From: Steromphala cineraria
Lineage: Eukaryota; Mollusca; Gastropoda; Trochida; Trochidae
NCBI GenBank assembly: GCA_916613615.1
Contig: OU744725.1
Coordinates: 57,296,575-57,360,574 of the forward strand
Direction of reading: 5' to 3'
DNA: 64,000 nt
Positions 24,359-36,968 of the stretch are shown one piece after another. Under the pieces are notes generated by a model. That model saw only the letters and a program-made list of their open reading frames with translations. It was not told where the DNA came from and made no database searches. The position numbers and the translations under genes are program-made. Each line of letters begins with the position of its first letter. Positions within the stretch are counted from its first letter, which is position 1.

Positions 24359-26750
24359 GGCGGAAATTGCAACTATTTCCACAGTAACTTATTTATATTA
24401 ATCGCTTTGCTTTAATGCTTCATGTGAACTTTTGTCTACTAGATTGTAATGATTGAAATTTATAAGTATTTATAGTATAAACATCGGTTAAAAAAACTAC
24501 CAAACATTTCTTATCAGGAAGCCGTAATCAAAGTATGCATAGAATCAATTCTGAACTTATACAAAGTAGGCTTCTAGACACGATATCGTTACATACAATC
24601 TGTAATTAAAATAGATATTTGAAAATATCGCAGTAAGATAGGGAGTGAGTTGAAATATCTCATTTTGCAGTAAGATAGGAAGCAAGTTGACACTAGATAT
24701 TAAAAGAAGTGATCGCTGAACTGGAAAACTGTTTTTCAAACATTCGCTAATATCCATATGAAGCAGGAGTTAAACTACAAATTCCAAAATTTGATTCTAA
24801 CCCGAGATCTGCTGGTTGAGAGTTCAACACACAACCTATTCAGCCAAAGGGACATCCCACTAGCGGAAGCCTCTAGGAATGCTTTAACGCAGAAGCGATT
24901 ACTGTTCCAATGAAGTGAATTGGTTATATTTTTTGTTTCGATTGGGTGTCAGCATGACATATAAAAGATTAAAAACAAAAGTTTGTTCTTGATATTCTTA
25001 CAAGATGTGCAAGTAACTTAAAATATATAACATCAGATAAAATAAATCACTCGTACGTCACTGCTTTTCTGATCTGAATATTGTTTGCAGGGGTCGTGAA
25101 CGTGACCTTGTCTGTAACCTTTCATAGATTAAAAAAATCTGAGGCCCAAACAAATATCATCTTAATCTGATGGCTTTAATGCCTCGTCATTGATTGGCTT
25201 GGGTACATAGGCCACCTGACATGAAGCCTTTTGAACACTTCTTAGACCAAACGTCCCGAAAGGAATGTAGTAGCTTGATCATATCTAATTGCAATTGGAT
25301 CGGTAACCAATGATCACATAAAATCAATTTGGAATAAATGAGATTGCTCGCAATTATATGCAGGATTGATATCTTGACAGCCTTCAATGTTTAATAAATA
25401 AGAAAAAGGTTATTTTCTGATTTACTTAACGGTCCGGTAGAAATGATTGATTGATGTTCTGTTAGCTTCCCCATTAGACTGACATATTTGTGATACGTAA
25501 AGCATTTTGCCACATCAAGAACCGTAAATCTGATAGAGGTATTTGAGCATAGATTATAAGATGAGAATACACGTGATATACCATTCCCCTAACTTTTTAT
25601 CAATATCTTTACAAGAATTAAGAAAAGTTTTTTGAAGTAGAAAGAATCCTATAAGACATTTTCCCCTGGTGCGTACTAGAAGATAGTGTAGAATAATCGA
25701 ACAAAAGCCCTCCTTGACCGAAGATGATCTTATATATTAATTTTAATAATCTAGTAGCTAAACAATATTGAGTATTGACCATAGCTGTTCACTGCAATGA
25801 AGAAATTTGTCGAAAAAGAGGGTTTTATTATAATCCTTGTATCCTAGTTTCGATTGGGTGTGTAGCTTTTGCCTGATGACGGATTCCACTTTTTAACATT
25901 TCCCCGAATATTGTATACATCTGCTCATCAAGAGTTTATTTGATTATATGGGTGTTTCTATCAAATCCATCATTTTTATCAAATTCATTGTTATAAAGTG
26001 TTTCTTGAAATAATATTTTATAGACAATTTTATTAGACAATATTGCGGCAATAAGTTGAAGTAGTTTTATCTTTAAGTTTTTTGTACGAAGTTTACTTTT
26101 ATACATATTCGTATACGTAAAGATAAGTAGCTTTGTGGAATAACCTGGCAATAAGTAAACAAATGTTATATTAAAGTAAACTGTTATTATATGATAAAAT
26201 GTTATAACTACTCGTCGACATTTCTTAGTAAGCACATTAAACTGAAAACGTTTATTAAAAACTATGACTGAATCAATGACAATTACGTTTATTGTCAATT
26301 TTGGTTTCTAAAAGGATATTTCGAAATCTAATTTAGGATTAATAAATTGATTAAAGTAGTTTTATGTAATTAAAGAAACAATTTATTCTTAAAATCAGTG
26401 CCTTCGTACTTGACTTCACAATTATCAAATAATATTTCTATACAAAATTGGTTATCCATACACTTAAAAATGTTAGTTGTACATAGTAATTTATTCAAAA
26501 CTCCGTGATTTGTTTTGGTCATTTATGCAAAAAATAGTGTTAATTGATTGAGAAGGATCGACTGTTGTATGAAAGTATCAATTGAAACCCAGTCGATGTT
26601 GTATAGTGACACAAGGAAGATCTCAAGTCGTGATAATGAACGAAACCGGATATGACGTCGTACGTTAATCAGTCAAACGTAATTCTGGAAACATATCTAC
26701 AGCAGATGTTATGAAAATGGTTCATGATATTTCTAAAGCGTAGGTGACAG
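24359..26750. other. No gene recognised
   Basis: AT-rich. The 120-codon minus ORF at 25936-26298 is low-complexity in amino-acid content and looks like chance. A tRNA-like string on the minus strand at 24800-24880 (TTTGGCTGAATAGG.., CTCGGGTTAGAATC) does not fold. Confidence 0.4.
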
Positions 26751-27114
26751 CATTCTCTCCCCAAAGAGGCAGATCAAGTCATGAATTGTTGAATCAGCCT
26801 CTGTTCTATTACGCCGAAATCCGTGGGTTCCGACAGTTTCCCCTGGTGGAAAAAATTGCACCACAATCCATTTGAATTTCTTTATCAAATGACAACGTTA
26901 ACGCTTCTCGCATCCAAAGGGTGGTTCATATCACAATGCCTTTGCCATGATTCAGGAGCCCAAATGATGAATTTAGAACAGCGTCGCTGATTGCACAACT
27001 TACTTCGATTGCCTCCAATCGGGCGTCTCCCATTCTATCCCACAAACTCGGCGTAATATAACAGAGGCTGTGTCAACATTTCTTGACTTGATCTGCCTCT
27101 GTGGGGTGAGAATG
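26751..27114 (+). mobile_element. Family A MITE, copy 3 (full length)
   Basis: Both terminal repeats are present. The perfect 9-bp target duplication is AGGTGACAG (26742-26750, 27115-27123). The interior includes CCGAAATCCGTGGGTTCCG and ATTGCCTCCAATCGGGC. Confidence 0.92.
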
Positions 27115-27123
27115 AGGTGACAG

Positions 27124-27809
27124 TTGTGTTTTGAAAGTGTCACTTTACCCTTACTTAAAACCATATATGTTCTATCATTAGAATTGAAAACTATTTTGAT
27201 ATCAGAAAATCTTCAATTCAAAGTAAAGTAGTAATGTTAGTTTTCGTTTAAACAATGTATTCGTGCTTCGTTTTGAGAAAAAGGTTCTTACCAAAATAAA
27301 ACCCATCGCACACACACGTCGCTTTGACACATGCGGCTTTCACATACGCCTTGTACTTTAGACATCTTTGAAAGGAGTTTTCCAAAGTCAAATCTGTATT
27401 TAATTTGACGTCTTGGGGCAAGATATACATTAAAAAAATACTTACCAGCAAATCATGATGGTGTGATGATTTAACAATCATAACATCTCAAACAAACATT
27501 GATTTAGGTTGGTTTCTGACATTCCTTGAATCATATTTGAAAAAAGTTGCAATGATTATGTCTGCAAGGAATCAGATACAATCTAGTTCGAGTGATTTAT
27601 AGATAATCGATGTTTTCTAATTCAAAAGTCATCATTGCTGTACTCGGTGCCCCGTTGAGGGATCGGTTGCTTATATCATTAAGAAACAAAATCACAAGTT
27701 AGTGATTCACATCACATTCATCACAACGCCAACTTCATGCGTCGGCGGTTGCTTGACTCACCCGTTCATGAACTAGAGTTTGCTACGGTGAAGGAAGAGA
27801 GATTCGGTG
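27124..27809. other. No gene recognised
   Basis: Minus ORF 27248-27481 has no recognised motif; otherwise nothing assigned. Confidence 0.35.
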
Positions 27810-28097
27810 TTAAAGGGGCAGTAGCACGTTTTTTAGAAAATTTTATATTCTAAAATGATCACTGATAAATGAACGTTAATGCTCTTTGTATTATCTTGAT
27901 GGTGTCAAAAATCTCATTACACAAGCCAATCAACCATAATCAGAGGACAAAGTATGAAGATTCACACAAAATCCATTGACGGCCATTTTGTGTGAACACC
28001 TTTAATTCATTTTTTGTAAGAAAAAGGAATCCAATGGCTAAACTTTACATTATATATATCAATTATTACTGCTTCATTTATTTCAATGATATTGTAT
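27810..28097 (-). mobile_element. Family B MITE, copy 4 (one end missing)
   Basis: Starts TTAAAGGGGCAGTAGCACG and runs in the reverse orientation relative to copy 2. It breaks off about 70 bp short, exactly where copy 5 begins. Confidence 0.85.
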
Positions 28098-28569
28098 TTA
28101 ACGGGACAGTAGCACGTTTTTAGGTGGAATATAAGGTGATGCCAGGAAAATTAAAATAAATGGTTCCAATTGAAAGACAATGTATTAAGACTAATGAAGC
28201 ACTTATACAGAGAGAGAGAGAATTGTTTATTAAAGTGTCAACAGTTATACAGACAGACCTTCACATGGAAATTAACATATTTAAAAGTATAACATACGGC
28301 CAAAAGTGACCTATGAGACACTATAGACAGACACATTTACAATATAAAAATCAATATTATCATCACATATATAATGTAAAGTTCAGCCTTGCGATTCCTT
28401 TTTCTAACACTAAATCAATTAATGGACTATGTGAATCTTTAAAATCGATTCTCTGACTATTGATGATTGGTTTATGTAATGAGATTACTATCAAAATAAT
28501 AGATTGAGCATTAACGTATAATAATTAGCAAATATTAAATTTTCAAAAAACGTGTTACTGCCCCTTTAA
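28098..28569 (+). mobile_element. Family B MITE, copy 5, with internal insertion
   Basis: TTAACGGGACAGTAGCACG to CGTGTTACTGCCCCTTTAA. The family core is split by about 160 bp of foreign sequence at roughly 28208-28366, which begins with a short GA run (AGAGAGAGAGAG). Confidence 0.85.
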
Positions 28570-29408
28570 CGTGTTTAAGCATAAATTGTAAACTTTGCTA
28601 GTAATTTAATGTATCTTTAAGGGGGAAAAGCACACGTTATTTTCTAATCGTGAAATATGATGATTATTTTGAAGGAGTTTTTAATAACGTTTTTTGAGCT
28701 GTTTGAGTGGCATTATAGTAGTTGATGGTAAAAGGAAGACAAGAGTAATTCTATGGATTACTTCAAGTGACAACTTTAGCGACGTTTCGGTATAGATTCT
28801 TGTACCGTTTTCAAGCATATGGTGAAAAATGAGAAGTACAGCAATTTATACAGTTTGGTATTATAATGAGAAAACAATAAGAGTAACAACAGAATAAGGT
28901 AACAATTACATCAAAGGATGAATTACACGAAGCTAAGAAAACAAAGGATGAGTGGGATACCAGTTTGTTTTATTATTGATAAAAACATAAACGACATTCA
29001 AAAATATATAAAGAACGTCACTCTCGTGTCTTTTTATAAAACATATCAACACGAGTTTTTGTTAATTTTAATATTCGAGATTTGAAGAAGTTTCAATAAT
29101 CAAATGTTGTTACATGATATCAGAAGGCACATTATAATAAATTTTGTTTCCAAAGTCATAGTTAGTTAAAATTAACTCTTCTGTGAAACAGTAACACACT
29201 GTCAATACAATTCAAACGTGTTGTCACAGTAACGCCATCAGTATAAAAAACATCTAATACTTTGTATCTTGGTGCAATTTTATCGGGAAATAAGGCTGAA
29301 ATATAAGTGTCAATCAGTTCAACACTGAATCTACTGTGGCTGCCAAACGCCAATGGGTAAGACGTATTTAATTTTTGCAAAAATACATATCGCAGACAGA
29401 ATGACAAA
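28570..29408. other. No gene recognised
   Basis: Includes a GACGTTTCGGTA..TACCGTTTTCAAGC string near 28780-28815 (short internal inverted pair). No coding frame. Confidence 0.35.
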
Positions 29409-29580
29409 CAGCTGCATACCTTAAGTCTGTTCACTTGCTAGTGTATCTTAGTGCAAATATCATGTAGCTTGGGTTTCGTTTGGATGCAAATCAATTTACC
29501 CTAAGAGCACTTACAATGGACCATTAATTGTTCATTTATCAAATAGCCAATCACAAATCATATTTTGCGATCAAATTCAA
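29409..29580 (+). mobile_element. Family D MITE, copy 2 (left end only)
   Basis: CAGCTGCATACCTTAAGTCTG..TGTTCACTTGC and following interior resemble copy 1. The right terminus is missing. The ORF 29162-29434 overlaps it by chance. Confidence 0.7.
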
Positions 29581-30863
29581 AATATGTGTTTGTAAATAAA
29601 TAATATATGCCATAATGGTAACAGATAGTCACTATTTTTGTCAAAATATGGCAAAGATTGTGTTGGATTAATATTTCATTGTAGAACTATGAAGATAAGA
29701 TTTTTAACATTTTTTATCAATACAAATCATAAAAGGTTTTTCCATACGTGTTTGTTTATTAAATTGTAGAATATCAAGATTATGCCCGTGTAAGTGTGTC
29801 ATATGACTGTTACGAAACGGGTGTAATTTTTCATATTGCCCGAGGGTAATAATGTCTTTATTACCGATTCAATCCCATTTTATTCTCTAAGAAATATCAA
29901 GACAACTGGCCTCTTCTCTTGCGTCTGTCGGCTACAGTGACGCCACGAACAATGGGCCGCAGCAATCGTTGCTGGGCAAATGTGATATATGCACATGTGC
30001 TCATATTGAAAATATGTCACTACTTATTTCCAACCATGTTGGTGATAAGTGACCTTAATTCATCCTTTACGCTGATTTAATTTCCTCCTGATTTGTTAAC
30101 GTTTGTCTGTGAGAGGCTTAATGACATTGTATATTCATGATTGTGGCATTTTACCGTGAAATTCATGATTGTGACATCACTGCTCAATTTACATTAAATG
30201 CGCGACAGTTCTGTTGAAAATATCACAAAATTTTCTAATCATATATTTTAGTTAACCATGATTGAAAATAGTGAGTGACCTATTGTTTTACGCCGCTTGG
30301 GCAATATTTCAGCCATTTTTAGCGGCGTGTTGAAAACAGAGTATATTCATGATTGTACATCTGATAACGTCTTAACCTTAAATGTCTGTATATGTTAACC
30401 AATTATAGACATTACCATAATCAATATGATTATACATCATTGCATATTTGTACACATTTTCAGAAAGATCCACAAAAATAAGTACACATGACAAAACAAG
30501 AAACAGCGTTGTTTATATGTAGACAGACTATATGAATCAGCTCTGATCGTACAATATTACGACAATAATTGTATATTATAAGGGTATCTTAGAAAGAACT
30601 TTCAAACCACTTTTGAAAAGGCGTATGTAGACGAAAAATATTTAAGCCGCAACTATCGGCAGTACCGAACAGTCTTTCCCTAGTCTCACTGCCAGTGGAG
30701 GCATGGGTGAGCTAGATTATATATATTGTCCCTGAAAAAAGGGTTCACGACAAATTTAAATATTTTTATTTTTCATATAAAATAAAATATAAGGAGACGT
30801 GAACAGTACTTAATTTCAGAATCTAGACTTGCCAACATTTTTTTAGAGTTGGACTTCTAGACC
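29581..30863. other. No gene recognised
   Basis: AT-rich with short repeats of CATGATTGTG-type strings between about 30130 and 30360. No assigned feature. Confidence 0.35.
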
Positions 30864-31272
30864 TAGCTGCGTACCTTAAGTTTGTTCACTGGCTTGTGTT
30901 TATTAGTGCAATTATCGTGTCATTTTGGTTTCGCTCAATGGCACCTGACAAAGGATCACAACTTCTCCACGTGTAAAATTACGGACATTGCCTTAGTGCA
31001 AAAAGAACAAATATGACTAGTTGATCATTTATGAAGGATTTTATAAAGAAAAATAAAAAATAATGTTTTCGAAAGTTTGACCCCTGGTCACTTTAATGTC
31101 CTGCCAAATTTGTTACGGTTATCTCTTAGGTATGACATAGGAATATGTTAACGCAACGTTCACTGAATCTTAAGTTACGTCGTGAAATTCCAACATTATC
31201 CGTTTTGTTTATAGAATATTATATTTGCACTAGAATACGTAGGTAAGTGAACAAACTTAAGGTACGCAGCTG
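30864..31272 (+). mobile_element. Family D MITE, copy 3
   Basis: Ends TAGCTGCGTACCTTAAGTTT and its complement AAACTTAAGGTACGCAGCTG. It is about 200 bp shorter than copy 1 through internal deletion. Confidence 0.85.
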
Positions 31273-31806
31273 TATTAAGATGAGCACATGTCAGCTGAGT
31301 TGGTTATCTTTTACTTGCAGGAATCTCTATCTTAAAAACATTGGATGGTAAAGTAACAGTAGTAAACGATATTTACAAACAATTTTCATTTCGCCAGAAA
31401 AGATATCATAAAGTATGTATTTTTTTCACCTATCAGGTGGCCTCTGTTGTGGAATCTTTATGGATTGAGGGCTTGTCTAAAACGCTTTTATAATATCAGC
31501 TTTTAAAATTGCATATGTTATATTTCTTATAAGGTTAAAGGCTCTTCCAGAAATATGTCGACTTCAACTGATAACGACTATAAGCATTTCAAAAACCAAG
31601 TGTTAATAAATAAACCATTTTCTCAAGGCATTGTTCATTTTAATTGTTAACCCAACATTGAAAAAACTTGAAGTAGGTCAAACTTTAAAACCTTGAACAA
31701 AAAAAATGGCTTTTGGTTTCAGAACGTGTCAGTTTCAACCCCTCGCATCAAGCAATTTTCCCAGGTGTTGAAAATGGAAAATGAATGAACTTTATTCCCG
31801 TAATCT
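31273..31806. other. No gene recognised
   Basis: Nothing assigned. Confidence 0.35.
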
Positions 31807-32165
31807 CATCCTCTCCCAACAGAGGCAGATCAAGTCCTGAAATGTTGATACAGCCTCTGATATATTACGCCGACTTTTTGGGATAGAATGGGAGATGCCT
31901 GATTGGAGGCAATCAAAGTTAGTTTAGCAATCAATGACGCTGTTCTAAAATTATCATTTTGGCAACTGAACCATGGCAAAAGCATTGTGATATGAACCAC
32001 CCTTTCTATGCGAGAAGAGTTGTCATTTGCTAAAGAAGTTCAAATCGATTTTGGTGCAAATTTTATCCGCTAGGGGAAACTGCCGGAACCCACGGATTTC
32101 AGCGTAATATAACAGAGGCTGTATCAACATTTCATGACTTGATCTGCCTCTGTGGGGAGAGAATG
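31807..32165 (-). mobile_element. Family A MITE, copy 4 (full length, reverse)
   Basis: Both terminal repeats present. Flanks CCGTAATCT and CCGTAACCT (31798-31806, 32166-32174) are a 9-bp duplication with one mismatch. The interior is in the opposite orientation to copies 1-3. Confidence 0.9.
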
Positions 32166-32201
32166 CCGTAACCTAGTAAAATATTGAAACATGGGCTTTT
32201 A

Positions 32202-32393
32202 GGTGAGGTGAGGTATTATGGTGCTTAACGCCGCTTTCAAGAGTATTTCACTTATATCGCGGCTGCTAGTATTATTGCAGGGAGAAAGACCGCAACACTA
32301 TTGTGGCTATGTATTGCGGTGAAACCTGCGAGCTAGGCTGGAACTAGCAAACCAGGGTGGTACATGTACTGCACTGAAATTCAGGGTAGCATT
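32202..32393 (-). mobile_element. tRNA-derived SINE, copy 2 (5'-truncated)
   Basis: Minus-strand copy of the 14389-14667 SINE lacking its tRNA-like head. Landmarks on the plus strand are AGGTGAGGTG at the 3' end, CTGCTAGTATTATTGCAG and ATTGCGGTGAAACCTGCGAG. A perfect 13-bp target duplication ACATGGGCTTTTA (32189-32201, 32394-32406) proves retroposition of the truncated form. Confidence 0.92.
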
Positions 32394-32704
32394 ACATGGG
32401 CTTTTAAAATGTAACTCGTTCTTGTGTAGTGTATCTAGAGATGCTTTATCTCAGTGATTAAAAGGTATTAATCTTTCATGATGTATTGAGTTATTTGTCA
32501 AATTATGAAAACTGCGTCATCGTCACGATCCCTTTTGTTTGTCTGTAAACACCAGAAACAACGGTTTGGCCGAATACCGCACTCCAATATATGAATCTAT
32601 GATGTGTCTCGACCTATTACTGTGAATGAACAAAATTTGGGGGCAATTTTCGTAGCTTCGGAAAAACACAAACCGAATTATTTATTTAGGTTGAGGGATT
32701 GTAA

Positions 32705-33111
32705 TTAAAGGGACAGTCCTATCGGGCTATTTTTGTGAAATTCAGGAGGACTTTCCTGTTAACAAATTGATTTTTACATGATTTTATCACACCTTATTGC
32801 AAGTTAGCTAGTGAGGTTAACATTTCAGTTGTTCAAGATTTTAACAATTTGTCAAAAATTAAAATGTATCACTCAAAAAAGCAAAAACGTGGTAAATGAA
32901 GCCACTCGTCGAAGCTTCGAGCATGGAATGCATTTCTACCACACAAAATTAACGAACTGATATCTTTTATATGAATTATTAGTAAATCTGCTCCTCTTCT
33001 ATCAAACAAATGGTTATGTTGTAAATAATACATACATAATACAGCACATTTGTTTTCTTGCAGTGCTAAATTCAAGATGGCGGATGAAAGCCGGTAGATA
33101 GGTGCCTTTAA
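32705..33111. mobile_element. Family C MITE, copy 1 (TTAA-flanked)
   Basis: Left end TTAAAGGGACAGTCCTATCG, right end CGGTAGATAGGTGCCTTTAA. The interior near the right end reads CAAGATGGCGGATGAAAG, shared with copy 2 at 37430-37450. It shares TTAAAGGG ends with family B but has a different interior. Confidence 0.8.
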
Positions 33112-33439
33112 GCTTGAGTTAATTGAAACCTTTACATGATTGCTCCCTGAATGTAGTAATTAACACCGGAAAGATACCATTAATATAAAATAACTTCCTA
33201 CGAGGGTAAAAGATAAAGAATCTCTGCAAACATATAGGTAAGTTAATAATTCAAACGCTGGTTCAACGTAAGCGTATTACTATTGAATACTTAAAGAGCC
33301 ACTCCGTGATTTTCATCAGATATTGTTTTCTTTGATACAAACATAAATGGCATAAATAATGTATTACACAAATTCAAATTAGTTCACATATTCTGATTAG
33401 TAGAGCATTCTGAAAAAAGTGCATAGACCACATAATATC
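33112..33439. other. No gene recognised
   Basis: Nothing assigned. Confidence 0.35.
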
Positions 33440-33784
33440 CATTCTCTCCCCACAGAGGCAGATCAAGTCATGTTGATGTCTGTTCTATTACGACGAGTTT
33501 GTGGGATAGAATGGGAGATGCCTGATTGGAAGCAATCAAAATTAGTTGTGCAATCAGCGACGTTATTCTTAAATCATCATTTTGGCTACTGAAACAAGGC
33601 AAAGGCATTATGATATGAACCACCCTTTCCATGCGAGAAGCCTTGTCATTTGATAAAGAAATTCAAATGTATTGAGATGAAAGTTTTTTTCCGCCAGGGG
33701 AAACTACCGGAACCCACGGATTTCGGCGTAATAGAACAGAGGCTAAATAAACATGACTTGATCTGCCTCTGTGGGGAGAGAATG
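33440..33784 (-). mobile_element. Family A MITE, copy 5 (full length, reverse)
   Basis: Both terminal repeats. Perfect 9-bp duplication CATAATATC (33431-33439, 33785-33793). The terminal repeats carry small deletions relative to copy 3. Confidence 0.92.
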
Positions 33785-33793
33785 CATAATATC

Positions 33794-35054
33794 GTACATT
33801 AGATATGGGGCTAGATAAAACTGTGTTTCTGACAACAACAACAAAGAACATTTTAAAATATATCATGCTTAATATTTGGAGAATACCATTAAATGGTTAA
33901 AACAATTAATCCTATCTCATGTATGAATCTCGATCTCTGATTGGTCCACGTGACGCTGGATAAATACTGTTATCCCAATCTTGAGCGGGGTGATAAATCA
34001 TTTATACCCCGCCATAAAAGCATGAAAAAGCGTGCAGATTGAGCGTCTTGAAATGTACAATGTATGTTACCTCGAAAACATCAAGGTTACTATTGATCAA
34101 CCAATATGTAGCTGTGAACTAACTATACTCCAATCGCTTACCCAGTTTTTCTTACCCTTTTTATTTTCATATTATATGCGTTTTGTTTAACCATTCGGTA
34201 AGATAAATTCGCCTTCAGCTCGTTGCATAGCATCAAGCTAGAGGCTGATATATCCCCATACCCCCGCCTCTGAATGGGATAAATTTTATCAACCATCATT
34301 CTAAGTTTGGCCAAATTTGGCTCGATTGTATAACTTATTGAATGTATAACAGTCTTAAAGTAAAATAATGTAACGAACAACCAATTTTTCATATCATTGA
34401 TATAATTTGTGTAGCCTACGAGGTATTTTTCATGTGGAAACAAATACTTTGTATGTACATGCAAATACCTTTCAGATACCAATCGTCTTTTATTTATAAC
34501 TGTGATGGGTATACTGTTTATGTCCACAATAGCATTTGCATGGTGGAATAGACAAGGCATATGGCAATCTAATTCAGAAATTTAAAGGGATATAGCATTT
34601 TACAACAGTTAAGTGATAGTCCCACAACGGCAGTTTTATTAAGGATATAGACAACAGTTGTTTTGAGAAATCGTCATAAATATACATAAACACGAAAGAT
34701 AAATATAATTGGGCTCTCATTAAGGATATTTGCTCATGGAAATTTAATTAGTAAATGTATAATTCATTAATTCTTCTTTAACGCGGAAACGGTAGGCTTA
34801 AAATCAATTTATATCTTAATATACATAGACACAATCGGAGAAATAGTAACTTAAAGCAATGCTGACGAAATCAATGATAACAAGCAACAATTAAACTCTC
34901 AAACCCAAATTGGAAACCTGCAATGCATCTATGGTCAACAAACTTCTTTTCTATTACATTCATGTATGAGCTCAGTTCTCCTGTTTTATGGCTTCTGTAA
35001 ACACATAAGTTATTCAAAGTGTTGCCTTTTTGGATAACTGCACTTTTTTTTATA
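33794..35054. other. No gene recognised; 140-codon minus ORF
   Basis: The longest uninterrupted ATG frame in the window (34138-34560, minus) lies here. Its translation (starting MPCLFHHANAIVDINSIP) has no signal peptide, membrane segment or family motif that I recognise, and it ends in a basic tail. In DNA this AT-rich it may be chance. Confidence 0.25.
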
Positions 35055-35395
35055 ATTTTATATTTTAAATATTTCACTTTAATTTGTAAGTTAATGCTAA
35101 ATCATGTCGTAAATATTATATTGACAGTGTCAACAATCTCATTACACAAGCCAAATCACCCATAGTCAGAGCACAACGTATGAGGATTCATATAAAATAA
35201 ATTGGCGGCCATTTTTTGTGAACACCTTTAATTCATTTTGTGTGAGAAAAAGGAATCGCATGGCTAAACTTTACGTTATATATTTGAATTATTACTGCTT
35301 CAGTTAGTTTAACTACCTTTTCTTTCAATTCTTTTATTTTCATTTTCCTGACATCACCTTATATTCCCCCGAAAAACGTGCTACTGCCTCTTTAA
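35055..35395 (-). mobile_element. Family B MITE, copy 6 (left end lost)
   Basis: Right end CGTGCTACTGCCTCTTTAA and full interior. The left terminal repeat has been replaced by AT-rich sequence. Confidence 0.85.
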
Positions 35396-35663
35396 ACATA
35401 TTGTAATCATTTGAAATAATATGGTGCATCACTAACACCCGCTCAGAGCACCCATGTCAGTGGTTTTCCATTGCAAACTTCCTCGAATCAATATTGAATA
35501 ATCTTTTTATAAATCGTTGGAAAAACGATATTGCATAAAACTTCAAATGATCTAAAGTAGGTATTCAAGTTCATAATCTGCTCTCAGCCATTCAATATCA
35601 TGTGCAATTACAATGGAAATATTTGTGATAGAGATACAGCAAAACGTCCATCTCTGATACATC

Positions 35664-36013
35664 CATTCTCTCCCCACAGAGGCAGATCAAGTCATGTTGA
35701 TTTAGCCTCTTTTCTATTACGTCGAAATCCGTGGGTTCCGGCAGTTTCCCCTGGCGGAAAAAAACCTGCATTACAATACATTTGAATTTCTTTAGCAAAT
35801 GACAACGCTTCTCGCATGGAAAGGGTGGTTCATATCACAATGCTTTTGCTTTGATTCAGTAGTCAAAACGATGATTTAAGAACAGCGTCGCTGATTGCAC
35901 AACTAACTTTGATTGCCTCCAATCAGGCTTCTCCCATTCCATCCCACAAACTTGGCGTAATAAAACAGAGGTTAAATCAACATGACTTGATCTGCCTCTG
36001 TGGGGAGAGAATG
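35664..36013 (+). mobile_element. Family A MITE, copy 6 (full length)
   Basis: Both termini. Perfect 9-bp target duplication TGATACATC (35655-35663, 36014-36022). ORFs on both strands here are repeat shadows. Confidence 0.93.
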
Positions 36014-36236
36014 TGATACATCATACAAGTGACTAAAAGACCTCGGTTATTTACAGCATAAACATATCTCATTCACGATCCATGAATACGCCTTCTCGGC
36101 ACGTCTTATTTTTAAAAAAGCCTCTAATGGCTGAAATATTATCCAAGCGGCGTAAAACAATAACTCATTCATTTATGTTCATAAAAGTTCATTTTGTAAG
36201 AAAGGAAGGTACATTAATGATTTTTCTGCTATTCAC

Positions 36237-36505
36237 GGTCCGGGGTTCGAAACCCGCCAGGTGCTCGACAACTTTATCTGCAATAGAGAACTGTTCTACA
36301 CGCAGTCAAGGTTTGGGTGCAATGCTATACTGTATTTCAGCGCATGGTTCGATAGTTCCATGGCAGCCGATGCTCGCAGGTTTCACCGCAATGCATAACC
36401 ACATTATTTTTTGCGGGCTCTTTGCTTGCAATAATACTAACAGTCATGTTATAAATTAAATACTCTTGAAAGCACCGTTAAACCTCAGATCACCTCACAT
36501 CACTA
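36237..36505 (+). mobile_element. tRNA-derived SINE, copy 3
   Basis: B box GGGGTTCGAAACCCGCC, body GGTTTGGGTGCAATGCTATA and CTCGCAGGTTTCACCGCAAT, tail CTCAGATCACCTCACATCA. More diverged than copy 1. Flanks CTATTCACG / CTATCCACG may be a decayed duplication. The ORF 36082-36459 runs through it by chance. Confidence 0.8.
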
Positions 36506-36968
36506 TCCACGAGTCCAATATACAAATCACATTTTTCTATGTTTGTGAAGCATCTTAAATGTTAAGGTTATTGTATTGTAATTTCACATTCATATATGTC
36601 AAAGATGCAACATTTCTCTTCAATGCCTTCATTCGAAAATCATCGTCGAATTAAACAAGATGACGTCAGCATGAATGCAACAGTTTTTCTTTAGAGGGGG
36701 TAAAAATGCGAATGTGATGTTTTATTCTCTAAAGAAATTTCTTCATTCGTACATACATAGACTCTATAAATTGAGTATGAATATTTTGAAAAATATTGAA
36801 AATAATGTATGCAACAGTTGTGCATTCTGCTAATGATTAGGTCATTAAGATAATATATATTCATGTAGATAAGATGTAAATAATATTTTAGTCAACGGAA
36901 GTTTGCTATATTCACTCTTTCATCATCATATATATGAATGTTTCATAACCTACCATTTATACCAGGAG
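36506..36968. other. No gene recognised
   Basis: Nothing assigned. Confidence 0.35.

Noticed and set aside
25936..26298. 120-codon minus ORF
   Set aside because: Ile/Asn/Lys/Tyr-rich composition expected of AT-rich noise; no motif.
28770..28820. GACGTTTCGG..CCGTTTTCAAGC string as a retroelement end
   Set aside because: Resembles strings I associate with some retroelement ends, but no coding remnant is adjacent, so it is not called.
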